In this document: positions 54,424 through 64,000 of the stretch, one piece after another
How the letters are laid out: every line of letters starts with the position of its first letter
Position numbering within the stretch: the first letter of the stretch is position 1
NCBI RefSeq assembly: GCF_022539505.1
Contig: NC_061508.1
Location: 98,683,276-98,747,275, forward strand
Direction of reading: 5' to 3'
Length of the DNA: 64,000 nt
Source of the DNA: Lolium rigidum
Taxonomy: Eukaryota > Streptophyta > Magnoliopsida > Poales > Poaceae
Position numbers and translations under genes: made by a program
Notes under the pieces: model-generated
The model's input: only the letters and a program-made list of their open reading frames with translations
What the model was told of the DNA's origin: nothing
The model's database searches: none

Positions 54424-56542
54424 TCAAGTAACATCGAGAGATGAAGCATCAACATCATAATTTGTTCTAATAATAGAATCATAAGGTACCTTCATTCTCT
54501 TTCTAGGGAAGTGTTCCATACCTTTCTTGAGAGGAAATTGATATTTAATATTACCTTCCTTCATATCAATAGTAGCACCAACGGTTCGAAGAAAAGGTCT
54601 TCCCAATATAATGGGGCAAGATGCATTGCATTCAATATCCAAGACAACAACATCAACGGGGACAAGGTTATTGTTAACCATAATATGAACATTATCAACT
54701 TTCCCCAAAGGTTTCTTTTTAGCATTATCAGCGAGATTAACATCCAAATAACAGTTTTTCAATGGTGGTAAGTCAAGCATATCATAGACTTTTTTAGGCA
54801 TAACAGAAATACTTGCACCAAGATCACATAAAGCATTACAATCAAAATATTTGATTCTCATTTTAATGATGGGCTCCCAACCATCCTCTAGCTTTCTAGG
54901 AATAGAAGTTTCAAGTTTTAGTTTCTCTTCTCTAGCTTTTATGAGGGCATTTGTAATATGTTTTGTGAAAGCCAAATTTATAGCACTAGCATTGGGACAT
55001 TTAGCAAGTTTTTGCAAGAACTTTATAACTTCAGAGATGTGGCAATCATCAAAATCTAAATCATTACAATCTAAAGCAATGGGATTATCATCCCCAAGGT
55101 TGGAAAAAATTTCAGCAGTTTTATCACAAGCAGTTTCAGCAGTTTTAGCGATTTCAGGTAGTTTTGCGCGCTTTGCACTAGGAGTAGAAGCATTGCCAAC
55201 ACCTATTATTTTACCATTGATAGTAGGAGGTGCAGCAACATATGAAGAATCAACATTACTTGTGGTGGTAATAGTCCAAACTTTAGCTACATTTTCCTTT
55301 TTAGCTAGTTTTTCATTTTCTTCTCTATCCCACCTAGCTCGCAGTTCAGCCATTAATCTTATATTCTCATTAATTCTAACTTGGATGGCATTTGCTGTAG
55401 TAACAATTTTATTTTCAATATCCCTATTAGGCATAACTTTCGATTTCAAAAGATCAACATCAGAAGCAAGACTATCAACTCTAGAAACAAGAATATCAAT
55501 TTTGTTGAGCTTTTCCTCAACAGATTTGTTAAAGGCAGTTTGTGTACTAATAAATTCTTTAAGCATCGCTTCAAGTCCAGGGGGTGTATTCCTATTATTG
55601 TTGTAAGAATTCCCATAAGAATTAGCATAACCGTTACCATTATTATAAGGATATGGCCTATAGTTATTACTAGAATTGTTACGATAAGCATTGTTGTTGA
55701 AATTATTATTTTTAATGAAGTTTACATCAACATGTTCTTCTTGGGCAACCAATGAAGCTAATGGAACATTATTAGGATCAACATTAGTCCTATCATTTGC
55801 AAGCATAGACATAATAGCATCAACCTTATCATTCAAGGAAGAGGATTCTTCAACAGGATTTACCTTCTTACCTTGTGGAGCTCTTTCCGTGTGCCATTCA
55901 GAGTAATTAACCATCATATTATCAAGAAGCTTTGTTGCTTCACCAAGAGTGATGGACATAAAGGTACCTCCAGCAGCTGAATCCAATAAATTCCGCGAAG
56001 AAAAATTTAGTCCTGCATAGAAGGTTTGGATGATCATCCAAGTAGTCGATCCATGGGTTGGGCAATTTTTAACCAGAGATTTCATTCTTTCCCAAGCTTG
56101 AGCAACATGTTCATTATCCAATTGTTTAAAATTCATTATGCTACTCCTCAAAGATATAATTTTAGCAGGGGGATAATATCTACCAATAAAAGCATCCTTG
56201 CATTTAGTCCAGGAATCAATACTATTCTTAGGCAGAGATAACAACCAATCTTTAGCTCTTCCTCTTAATGAGAAAGGGAACAATTTTAATTTTATAATGT
56301 CACCATCTACATCTTTATACTTTTGCATTTCACATAGTTCAACAAAATTATTGAGATGGGCAGCGAGCATCATCGGAACTAACACCGAGAAAATTGCTCT
56401 CGCATAACAAGATTAAGTAAAGCGAGGTTTAATTTCAAAGAATTCTGCTGTGGTAGCAGGTGGAGCAATAGGTGTGCATAAGAAATCATTATTATTTGTG
56501 CTAGTGAAGTCACACAACTTAGTATTTTCAGGGGTTGGCCAT
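54424..56542 (-). pseudogene. Sabrina-type gag-protease
   Basis: The likely ATG is at 56542 (minus). The main open part (56385-54424) holds the gag domain (FPFSLRGRAKDWLLSLP, DAFIGRYYPP, WERMKSLVKNCPTHG) and an Asn/Tyr-rich stretch. A coiled coil (DILVSRVDSLASDVDLLKSK) and a retropepsin with CDLGASISVMP and ILGRPFLRT follow. The protease has D-L-G-A in place of the usual D-S/T-G-A, as seen in related families. Before 56385 the frame is lost at 56423, 56386 and 56364, where CGAG stands where CAG would keep the frame, and also near 56535. No stop interrupts the main part. Confidence 0.88.
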
Positions 56543-56769
56543 TTTAGCAATAGTAAATAAAGCAAACTAGATAAAGTAAATGCAAGTAAACTAATTTTTT
56601 TGTGTTTTTGATATAGCAAACAAGATAGCAAATAAAGTAAAGCTAGCAACTAATTTTTTTGTGTTTTGATATAAGTGCAGCAAACAAAGTAGTAAATAAA
56701 ATAAAGCAAGACAAAAACAAAGTAAAGAGATTGAGAAGTGGAGACTCCCCTTGCAGCGTGTCTTGATCT

Positions 56770-56786
56770 CCCCGGCAACGGCGCCG
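56770..56786 (-). other. primer-binding site (tRNA-Asp type)
   Basis: The minus strand reads GGCGCCGTTGCCGGGG about 12 bases after the LTR end. This complements the 3' end of plant tRNA-Asp, except that CGG replaces TGG at the start. Confidence 0.7.
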
Positions 56787-56797
56787 GAAAAGAGCTT

Positions 56798-58390
56798 GAT
56801 GGCGTGTATTTCACACGTTCGTTGGGCAACCCCAAGAGGAAGGTATGATGCGCACAGCAGCAAGTTTTCCCTCGGAAAGAAACCAAGGTTTATCGAACCA
56901 GGAGGAGCCAAGAAGCACGTTGAAGGTTGATGGCGGCGGGATGTAGTGCGGCGCAACACCGGAGATTCCGGCGCCAACGTGGAACCTGCACAACACAACC
57001 AAAGTACTTTGCCCCAACGAAACGGTGAGGTTGTCAATCTCACCGGCTTGCTGTAACAAAGGATTAACCGTATTGTGTGGAAGATGATTGTTTGCGGAGA
57101 AAACAGTAAAAACAAGTATTGTAGCAGATTTGTATTTCGAGTATTAAAAGAATGGACCGGGGTCCACAGTTCACTAGAGGTGTCTCTCCCATAAGATAAA
57201 AGCATGTTGGGTGAACAAATTACAGTCGGGCAATTGACAAATAGAGAGGGCATAACAATGCACATACATGACATGATAAGTATAGTGAGATTTAATTGGG
57301 CATTACGACAAAGTACATAGACCGCCATCCAACTGCATCTATGCCTAAAAAGTCCACCTTCGAGGTTATCATCCGAACCCCTTCCGGTATTAAGTTGCAA
57401 AGCAACGAGACAATTGCATTAAGTATGGTGCGTAATGTAATCAACAACTACATCCTCGGACATAGCGCCAATGTTTTATCCCTAGTGGCAACAGACACAA
57501 CACAACCTTAGAACTTTCATCCATCGTCCCGGTGTCAATGCGGGCATGAACCCACTATCGAGCATAAATACTCCCTCTTGGAGTTAAAAGTAAAAACTTG
57601 GCCAGAGCCTCTACTAGAAACGGAGAGCATGCAAGATCATAAACAACACATGTATAATAACTTGATAATTAACATGACATGGTATTCTCTATCCATCGGA
57701 TCCCGACAAACACAACATAGAGTATTACGAGATAGATGATCTTGATCATGTTAGGCAGCTCACAAGATCCAACAATGAAGCACAATGAGGAGAAGACAAC
57801 CATCTAGCTACTGCTATGGACCCATAGTCCAGGGGTGAACTACTCACTCATCACTCCGGAGGCGACCATGGCGGTGTAGAGTCCTCCGGGAGATGAATCC
57901 CTCTCCGGCGAGGTGCCGGAGGAGATCTCCGAAATCCCCCGAGATGGGATCGGCGGCGGCGGCGTCTCGGAAGGTTTTCCGTATCGTGGTTTTTCGCATC
58001 GGGGGTTTCACGACGGAGGCTTTAAGTAGGCGGAAGGGCGAGTCGGGGGCCGACGAGGGGCCACACCATAGGGCGGCGCGGCCCCCTCGGGCCGCGCCGG
58101 CCTATGGTGTCGCCACCTCGTGGCCCCACTTCGTGTGTTCTTCGGTCTTCCGGAAGCTCCGTGGAAAAATAGGACCCCGGGTCTTCGTTTCGTCCTATTC
58201 GAGAATATTTCGTTACTAGGATTTCTGAAACCAAAAACAGCAGAAAACAGAAGCGGCACTTCGGCATCTTGTTAATAGGTTAGTTCCAGAAAATGCACGA
58301 ATATGACATAAAGTGTGCATAAAACATGTAGGTATCATCAATAATATGGCATAGAACATAAGAAATTATCGATACGTCGGAGACGTATCA
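56798..58390 (-). repeat. Sabrina-type 5' LTR (1,593 bp)
   Basis: It is the partner of 50232-51834, ten bases shorter. On the minus strand it runs from TGATACGTCTCC to CACGCCATCA, next to the primer site. Confidence 0.95.
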
Positions 58391-58395
58391 ACGAG

Positions 58396-59581
58396 GCAGC
58401 GGATGCAGCACTACAAGGGTTGAAGGAGATACTTACCTCCCCGCCAATCCTAGCAGCTCCAGGAGAGTCAGAGCCTATGCTCCTTTACCTGGCAGCCACC
58501 AACAGGGTCATCAGCCTCGTCATCGTGGTGGAACGACGGGAAGAAGGTCACGAATATGGAGTCCAAAGGCCAGTTTACTATATCAGCGAGGTCCTTACGG
58601 AATCCAAACAGCGCTACCCTCACTTTCAGAAGTTAGCCTATGGAGTATTCCTAGGCAGCAGGAAGCTGAGACATTACTTCCAAGAACATCCAATAACAGT
58701 CGTGAGCAAGGCTCCGCTGTCAACGATTCTCAACAACGCTGACGCAACAGGACGCACAGCAAAATGGGGCATTGAATTATCCGCCTTCGATATCAGCTAC
58801 AAAGCCAGGACCGCGGTCAAATCACAGGTCTTGGCGGATTTCGTTGCAGATTGGACAGAAGCTCCGGATGCTAGTCTGGAGCCGGAACCAGAGACATGGG
58901 TTATGCACTTCGATGGATCCAAGCAGCATCAAGGCTCAGGAGCCGGAGTCACCCTGAAGTCCCCTACCGGAGAAGAAGTGCAGTACGTTTTGCAGATCCA
59001 CTTCCAAGCTACAAACAACATGGCGGAGTATGAGGCTCTACTACACGGACTGCGCATCGCTAAGGAAATAGGGATCAAGCACATTATCTGCTGCGGAGAT
59101 TCCGACCTGGTGGCACAACAAGTAGCCGGAACCTGGAATGCCAGAAATTCCGTCATGGCGGCTTACCGAGACGAAGTTGACGAGATCGCCAAATGCTTTC
59201 TAGGATACGAAGTCAAGTACGTCCGGAGAGACGACAACGCAGCGGCAGACATGCTATCCAAGCTCGGATCCGGCAGGAAACCGATTCCGCCTGGCATTTT
59301 TCTAGAGCACCTACGGATACCCTCGGTGAAGGGCGCTAACCCGGAAAACCCAGACGTGGCAGTATCTCCGGCTAGAGAAGTGATGGCTATCATTCCGGCT
59401 TGGACGCAGCCTTTCCTGGACTACCTCATCGATCGAAGTTGCCGGAGGACGAGGTCCTCGCGCGACAGATCATCGAGCGAGCAAGATCCTACACAATTGT
59501 TGATGGACAGCTCTACAAACGAAGCGCAACGAGGGTATTTCTCAAATGTGTCTCTAATCAAGCGCAATCAATGCCGTCTTG
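58396..59581 (+). pseudogene. Tat element: RNase H, second RNase H, start of integrase
   Basis: The frame resumes the RT reading after the insertion. The first RNase H domain shows PPILAAPGE, RPVYYISEVLTESKQRYPH and FADFVADW-like VLADFVADWTEA. The second, archaeal-type RNase H follows from about 58895. Its motifs are HFDGSKQHQGSGAG, NNMAEYEALLHGLRIA, CCGDSDLVAQQ and RDDNAAADMLSKLG, and the catalytic D, E, D residues are present. A shift near 59430 moves the integrase start (SYTIVDGQLYKRSAT, about 59490-59535) to another frame. Homology ends near 59560. Confidence 0.88.
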
Positions 59582-59596
59582 ATTAGAGACATTTGA
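59541..59596. repeat. inverted repeat at the end of the Tat element homology
   Basis: CTCAAATGTGTCTCTAATCA plus AG (59541-59562) and its complement CTTGATTAGAGACATTTGA (59578-59596) enclose a 15-base loop. Integrase homology stops here. It may be a rearrangement or assembly junction. Confidence 0.7.
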
Positions 59597-59599
59597 AAC

Positions 59600-60438
59600 T
59601 TTCGGCCTTTAGTATTAGTAGGATTCTTACCATGATGTATCAGCAGCGAAGAGACACAAAATCTATATAACGAACTTGTCGATGTCGAAAGAAGCAGCGT
59701 CCAAGTGTGCTCACATCACCGAATCACGCTACACGTCTGGGTTTTTGAGTGCGCCTTTCACTTAGAGGGTATAAAAACCAGGTGCTCACAGAAATACCAG
59801 GGCGAGATGTCCCGCTTGGGCTAACATGTCACACGTACTGTTCAGTGTGTACCGTATCTAGAAACATTTAAGCGATCTCGTCAACTTAAGTCTGTGTGAA
59901 TTTCAGCATTCAGTCGGCTGTACAAGTACGAGAATGGTGGCGAAATAATGTGCTGTTAGCGTACAGGGCATTCTGTGGCACACTAAAAACCATGTTGTAG
60001 CGGAGTGGATGCAAAGCATCTTGCACTTTTCTTCTCAGTAAGCTAGAAGTGACTAAACGCTCACAGAGCTATACTGAGATTCCCATCAAGTCCCATAACC
60101 AATGCTACAGTTCAGCTTCAGGGGCTGAGCACCAGCGATATAGAGAGAAATCAGTCTTATTTATTAGTCCGTTATTGAAATCGTTGACAGGAGCCTTGCT
60201 TTCCACGTGATGCTAGATGTTCTAAGCGGAAATAATGTCTCGTCACACTACTAGGAGTATAGACTGGAGCAAAATAAGGATTTGTGTGTGAGTATAGGTG
60301 GCCTTCTAGTCCCTTATTATGTGACCTTCTTCTCATCGTTCACCACGTGAGCAGACTAGTGGCTGCAGGCTGCGCAGACTCCCAGACTCTATTGCTGAGC
60401 GTGGCGGAACAATATCTCCTTCGGCTTAATGTTTCATC
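59600..60438. other. unresolved sequence, probably low accuracy
   Basis: No protein, repeat or gene could be identified. It adjoins a visibly corrupted LTR and a gap, so base accuracy may be poor. Confidence 0.5.
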
Positions 60439-61715
60439 CGCTGCCTCGTCGCCGGGCGTATCGTGGCCCTAACTATGTTCTATGCCATATTGTCGATGAC
60501 CCATGTTTATGCACACTTTATGTCATGGCCGATGCATCTACGGAACTATATTAACAAGATCTTGAGAAGATACTGTTCAATATTCAGGCATAAACGGCAA
60601 GTGTACGGGCTTTCGAAGGCGAAGAACGAGTGAGGCTGCCCTGGCGGCCTGCATAGGCAGCTGGCAGCGTGAGCGTAGTATATTGGCTAAAATACGGCCA
60701 CGCCTTCCGCCTATAAAATTTTTCGTCGTGAAACACGATCTTGGCGGCTCACTCGGCGGCGCCGCCGCCGCTGACCATCGTCTCCTCGACGCCCTGGAGG
60801 AAAGGTGATTTCCGCAAGCAGAATGAGTGATGATTCACCCCTGGACTATGGAGTCCATAGCGATAGCTAGATGGTATTGATCTTCTCGGTGGCTGCTTCA
60901 TTATTGGATGCTGTGGCTGCTAACATGTCCGTTATCTGTAATACTCTATGTTAATGTTGTCGAGACACCATGTCATGTAATTATCAAGTTATCCGCCATG
61001 TGATGACTATGATCTTGCATGCTCTCCGTTCTTGAAGGCTGCAGCCAGAACAACTCCAGAGGAAGCTGTTTATGCTCGATGGGGTATACATTGACAACGA
61101 AAGTTCTAGGTATGTTGCTGCAAAGTGTGAAGCAAAACTATGTCGGCGTTACATTCGCACCATACTAATGCGAGGTAATGCTACAATATCTTGGAGAAAT
61201 TAGAATAATAACAGTGGACTTTAGGATTGGATGGCGGCTCTATATACTTTGTCGTAATGCCCAACTAAATCTCACTATGCTATCTGTCATGTCATGCTAT
61301 GTGCATACGTGATGCCCTACTCTATCTGTCAATCGCTCGACTGTAATTTGTTCACCCATACATGCTTTTATCATCATGGGAGCAGCAAATTCCTAGTAGC
61401 TCAGGTACCCCGGTCCATTCTTTTATACCTGAAATACAAATGCTGCTTGCAATACTTGTTCTTTACCTGTTTTCTTCGCGAGCAATCATCTTCCACACAA
61501 TGCGTTTAATCCTTTGTTTTCATGCCAGTTTCCAAGCGATTGACAACCTCAGCGGCTTCCGTTGGGGGCAAAAAGTGCTTTGGGACTGTGTTGAATGCGG
61601 GATTCCACGTTGGCGGCGTGAATCTCGAGTGATTGCGCCGCACTACATCCCGCACGCCAGGCAGACCTTCAACGTGCTTCTGGGCTCCCTCCGTGTTCGA
61701 TAAACCTGGTTTCTT
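60439..61715 (+). repeat. corrupted Sabrina-type LTR next to the gap
   Basis: Landmarks of the Sabrina LTR (plus sense) appear in the right order with many substitutions and small indels. They are CTATGTTCTATGCCATATT, TTATGCACACTTTATGTCAT, ATTAACAAGATC, TCTGTAATACTCTATGTT, CTTGCATGCTCTCCGTT, GCGCCGCACTACATCCCGC, TTCAACGTGCTTCT and CGATAAACC. It stops at the gap just short of the LTR end. Divergence far exceeds that of the intact copies in the window. Confidence 0.75.
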
Positions 61716-61815
61716 NNNNNNNNNNNNNNNNNNNNNNNNNNNNNNNNNNNNNNNNNNNNNNNNNNNNNNNNNNNNNNNNNNNNNNNNNNNNNNNNNNNNN
61801 NNNNNNNNNNNNNNN
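61716..61815. other. assembly gap (100 N)
   Basis: Exactly 100 N, the conventional size for a scaffold join of unknown length. Confidence 1.
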
Positions 61816-64000
61816 AGATGGAGATATCGGAAAATCAAAGTTCTCGCCGGTCGCCTAAGCCGGCGGACCGACGGCCGAAAGCCGGCAAAGGGAAAGGCAT
61901 AAGAATAAAGGACTCACCCGCCAAGCCGCGGTCGAGCGTGCTAAGTTCACTCCACCCACCGCTTGGCGGTGGCCGATGTACTCATTGGACTTGGTGGTCA
62001 CCTCTTCACGAAGCGCAAGCCGCTGCCGCTCCACCTCCTCCGACCGCTTGCTCAGGCCGCCAGCCTTCTCCTCCCCGTCCTTCTTGAGGGCGGCAAGTTC
62101 CTTGAGGTGGTTGGCCTCAAGCAGGCGCAGCCGTTTCAGCTCCCCGTCGGCCACCTTCGCCTTGGCGACGAGCGGCCGGTTCGCCTCTCGCTTGCGGCGC
62201 ATTGGGCGCGGGCGACTCGGAGGTCCGACTCCGGTGCGGGACCCGGGCGGCCTCACGGCGCAAGCCGCAAAACAAGCCGTCGGTAAAAGAGAAACTTAAC
62301 GAAAAAAGAGCAAGTCAAAAGAAAGAAAGCCTTACCCTTGGCGGCCTCCGGGCTCGCGGGCCAAGCCGGCCCGCTCAATCTTGGCCTTGTGGTAGCTAGT
62401 CACCACCTTGTTGTACAAAACGGTAGCGTCGCTCCGCAACCATTCGAAAGAAGCAATCGGATAGCCGAGACGAAACCCGGACCGGCTCTAAGCCAGCCGG
62501 CCCATGCCTCGAGGGCTACCAGGATAACAACGTAATTGCAAAAAAAGATGAGAAGACACATACCTTGTCGACATCCTCCAGCGTTGCTAGCCGGGCAAGG
62601 GTCTCGGCGGCCTCGGCTTCTTGAGGCTACCACGGAAGCCGGAAAAGAACATCTTCATGGGCGCCACGCCGGCTGCCCTCCCGGCCGGTCACCTCGCAAG
62701 AGACCACGCCGGTGCCACGCCGCCTCCATGGTGCGCCGCCGAGCCGAGCTAGAGCCGGAGGAGGACGCCACGTTAAGCGGCCGGGCGCCTCGGCCGCGTG
62801 GAGGCCCTTAGATGGGTCCGACGGGCCCTCCGTCCTCACCGGCGCCCGGGAGCTCGGCGTCCCTCGGCGCGCCGCTCCTCCCTTGCCGGCTCCTTCCTCG
62901 GCCGGCTCCCTCCCTCGCTTCGGCTCCGGCATGGAGGCGGCGCGGTCGGGCGACCGGCCCGGTGGGAGCCGTCGCCTCCCGGCGCCCGAGGCGCTCCTTC
63001 CGGACTGCTCTCCGACACCACAACGTTGGGCGCGGGCCCGCCGACTCCGGTCGCGAGGCGGCGCGACCCCGCCGAGCTCCAGCCTCCGGCCGGCGGGCGG
63101 CACGCCCTCGCCGACTCCGGCCGCCCTCGCTTCCACAAACGGGGCTACCGGCGCGGAAACATGTCGTCCCATGGTCGGCCGGCGCGCCGGCCGACCACTG
63201 GACGTCCACCGCCGGGCGCCGCGGGCAGGCGCGCGGCTGAAGAAGACGCCCCGCGAGAAGGCGGCGTAGCCGCAGGCGGCACGACAACAGCAGGCGGCGT
63301 GCGCGCGCGCGCCGAAGGTTGCGGGGTTGGCTCCCTCCTCTACCGCTGAAGCGGCGACGTGACGGGAGGAGCCTGCCGAGAGCCGCCTCCCTGGGTAAAC
63401 TTTATTGGAGTCCTAGTTGAACAAGCAAGAAAAGATAAGTACAAAAAGGAAGGAAAGAAAAGGAATCAAACAACAGAGAAAAAAGAACTCACCCGGCTTG
63501 CTCCGGAACCCTCTTGGGCGCTTGCCGGCGCTGCTTCTTGGCCTTCGCCTCCACCGCAGCCGTGGACCCGCCGATGGCCCGCTTCTTCCCCTTCGGCGCG
63601 GAAGTCGCCGTGCCCGCAGCGGCACCGCGCGCGAGGCACCGCAGGGATTGGCCCCGTGCCGGACTCCGCCGGCTCCGCCTGCGCCTGCTCCTGCTCCTGC
63701 TCATGTTCCGGCGAGGGCGGCGGATTATGCTCCCCCTGGCCGCCTTGGTCCGGCACCTCCGGCAGATCGTCGTCGCCGGCTTGGTCGCCGGCTGGGTCGT
63801 CCGGATCGACATGATCCGGCGTCCAGATCTTGGTCGCCAGGTCGCCATCCTCAATGCCTTGGCGGGTGAAAAGCTGAAAGTAAAACAAGATAAATGTCAA
63901 GTCGGCCATGCAGCCGCAAGCCGGAAGACGGCCAAAACATCAAACTTACCAATTCAGGCGGCTGCTCCCGGTCGTAGGGTGGCAGCCCCCAATCCCAGTT
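61816..64000 (-). mobile_element. gypsy-associated grass protein with introns (partial)
   Basis: On the minus strand from the right edge, an exon ends PPYDREQPPEL at a GTAAGT donor (63944-63949). The next exon is 63873-63493 (FTRQGIEDGDLATKIWTPDH, acidic middle, basic KKQRR end), bounded by TTTCAG and GTGAGT. Later comes a Pro/Arg-rich region ending GAHEDVLFRLPW. A GTATGT donor lies near 62563, and a coiled-coil exon (ELKRLRLLEANHLKELAAL, about 62256-61950) follows. This layout matches proteins described as putative gypsy-type transposon proteins in wheat relatives. A frame change near 63626 sits at GCGCGCGAGGCACC. LTRs are not visible, and the left end is at the gap. Confidence 0.6.

Larger units (their letters stand above)
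50232..58390 (-). mobile_element. complete Sabrina-type LTR retrotransposon (8,159 bp)
   Basis: LTRs lie at 50232-51834 and 56798-58390. The 5-base target duplication ACGAG (50227-50231 and 58391-58395) is perfect. On the minus strand each LTR starts TGATACGTCTCCGACGTATC, the start of Sabrina LTRs. The interior has a gag-protease frame and about 2.6 kb without coding sequence. RT and integrase are absent, so the element depended on another for movement. Confidence 0.93.
41264..59600 (+). mobile_element. Ty3/gypsy retrotransposon, Tat lineage, interrupted
   Basis: The order is 5' LTR, primer site, gag, protease, RT, RNase H, a second (archaeal-type) RNase H and the integrase start. The two RNase H domains identify the Tat lineage. 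A complete Sabrina-type element (50232-58390) splits it between RT and RNase H. Integrase is lost after about 59560 and no 3' LTR is visible. Confidence 0.88.

Noticed and set aside
55381..55755. Plus-strand ORF with repeated Ile/Asn/Arg content
   Set aside because: It is the antisense of the Asn/Tyr-rich part of the Sabrina-type gag.
62712..63349. Several long plus-strand Arg/Pro-rich ORFs
   Set aside because: They are antisense to the spliced minus-strand protein region and arise from GC-rich composition.

Overview
This window looks like nuclear DNA of a grass in the wheat/barley tribe (Triticeae). The reasons are a Sabrina-type LTR retrotransposon, an Au-like SINE, Stowaway and Tourist MITEs, PIF/Harbinger elements with TTA duplications, spliced genes with GT-AG introns, and the absence of any bacterial gene organisation. 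Family names come from recognising terminal sequences; no database search was possible.

Layout. 1-2106: 3' half of a LINE, inserted antisense in an intron of the first of two related genes. 2306-4094 and 8528-12747 (both minus strand): two copies of a gene encoding an acidic N-terminal region, a CW zinc finger and the start of a methyl-CpG-binding (MBD) fold. Copy B appears complete with five exons. Copy A shows exons 1-2 only, the rest lying beyond the LINE and off the window. A fragment of a third exon 1 lies at 15440-15553. Around them sit Harbinger, RTE, Stowaway, Tourist and other insertions. 15984-28322: hAT remnant, a LINE cut off at its 3' side, two candidate minus-strand non-LTR-like repeats, a second LINE with a possible target duplication, and a gene-carrying Harbinger element. 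28868-29584 (minus): one intact GC-rich ORF of unknown function. 29901-32844: a Helitron. 33256-34732: a Mutator-like foldback element with arms of about 525 bp and a perfect 9-bp target duplication. 37383-37735: a two-exon gene for a secreted cysteine-rich (defensin-like) peptide, with a TATA box. 38260-41258: nested MITEs, a second Helitron 5' end carrying a SINE, and another repeat copy.

41264-59581: a Tat-lineage Ty3/gypsy retrotransposon whose gag region contains a 1,788-bp unit in three tandem copies. It is split by a complete 8,159-bp Sabrina-type element (50232-58390, 5-bp duplication ACGAG). 59600-61715 is a poorly resolved stretch whose second half is a heavily corrupted Sabrina LTR, ending at a 100-N gap (61716-61815). 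61816-64000 carries spliced coding sequence of a gypsy-associated grass protein.

Only three loci look like host genes: the MBD-like pair, the unknown ORF and the defensin-like gene. The rest is mobile DNA in nested layers. The most consequential observation concerns the sequence itself. From about 41 kb on, repeated copies differ again and again by CAG versus CGAG (or CTG versus CTCG/CG), and these differences create most of the frameshifts there. That pattern looks like a systematic consensus error rather than biology. I found no convincing new biological system.
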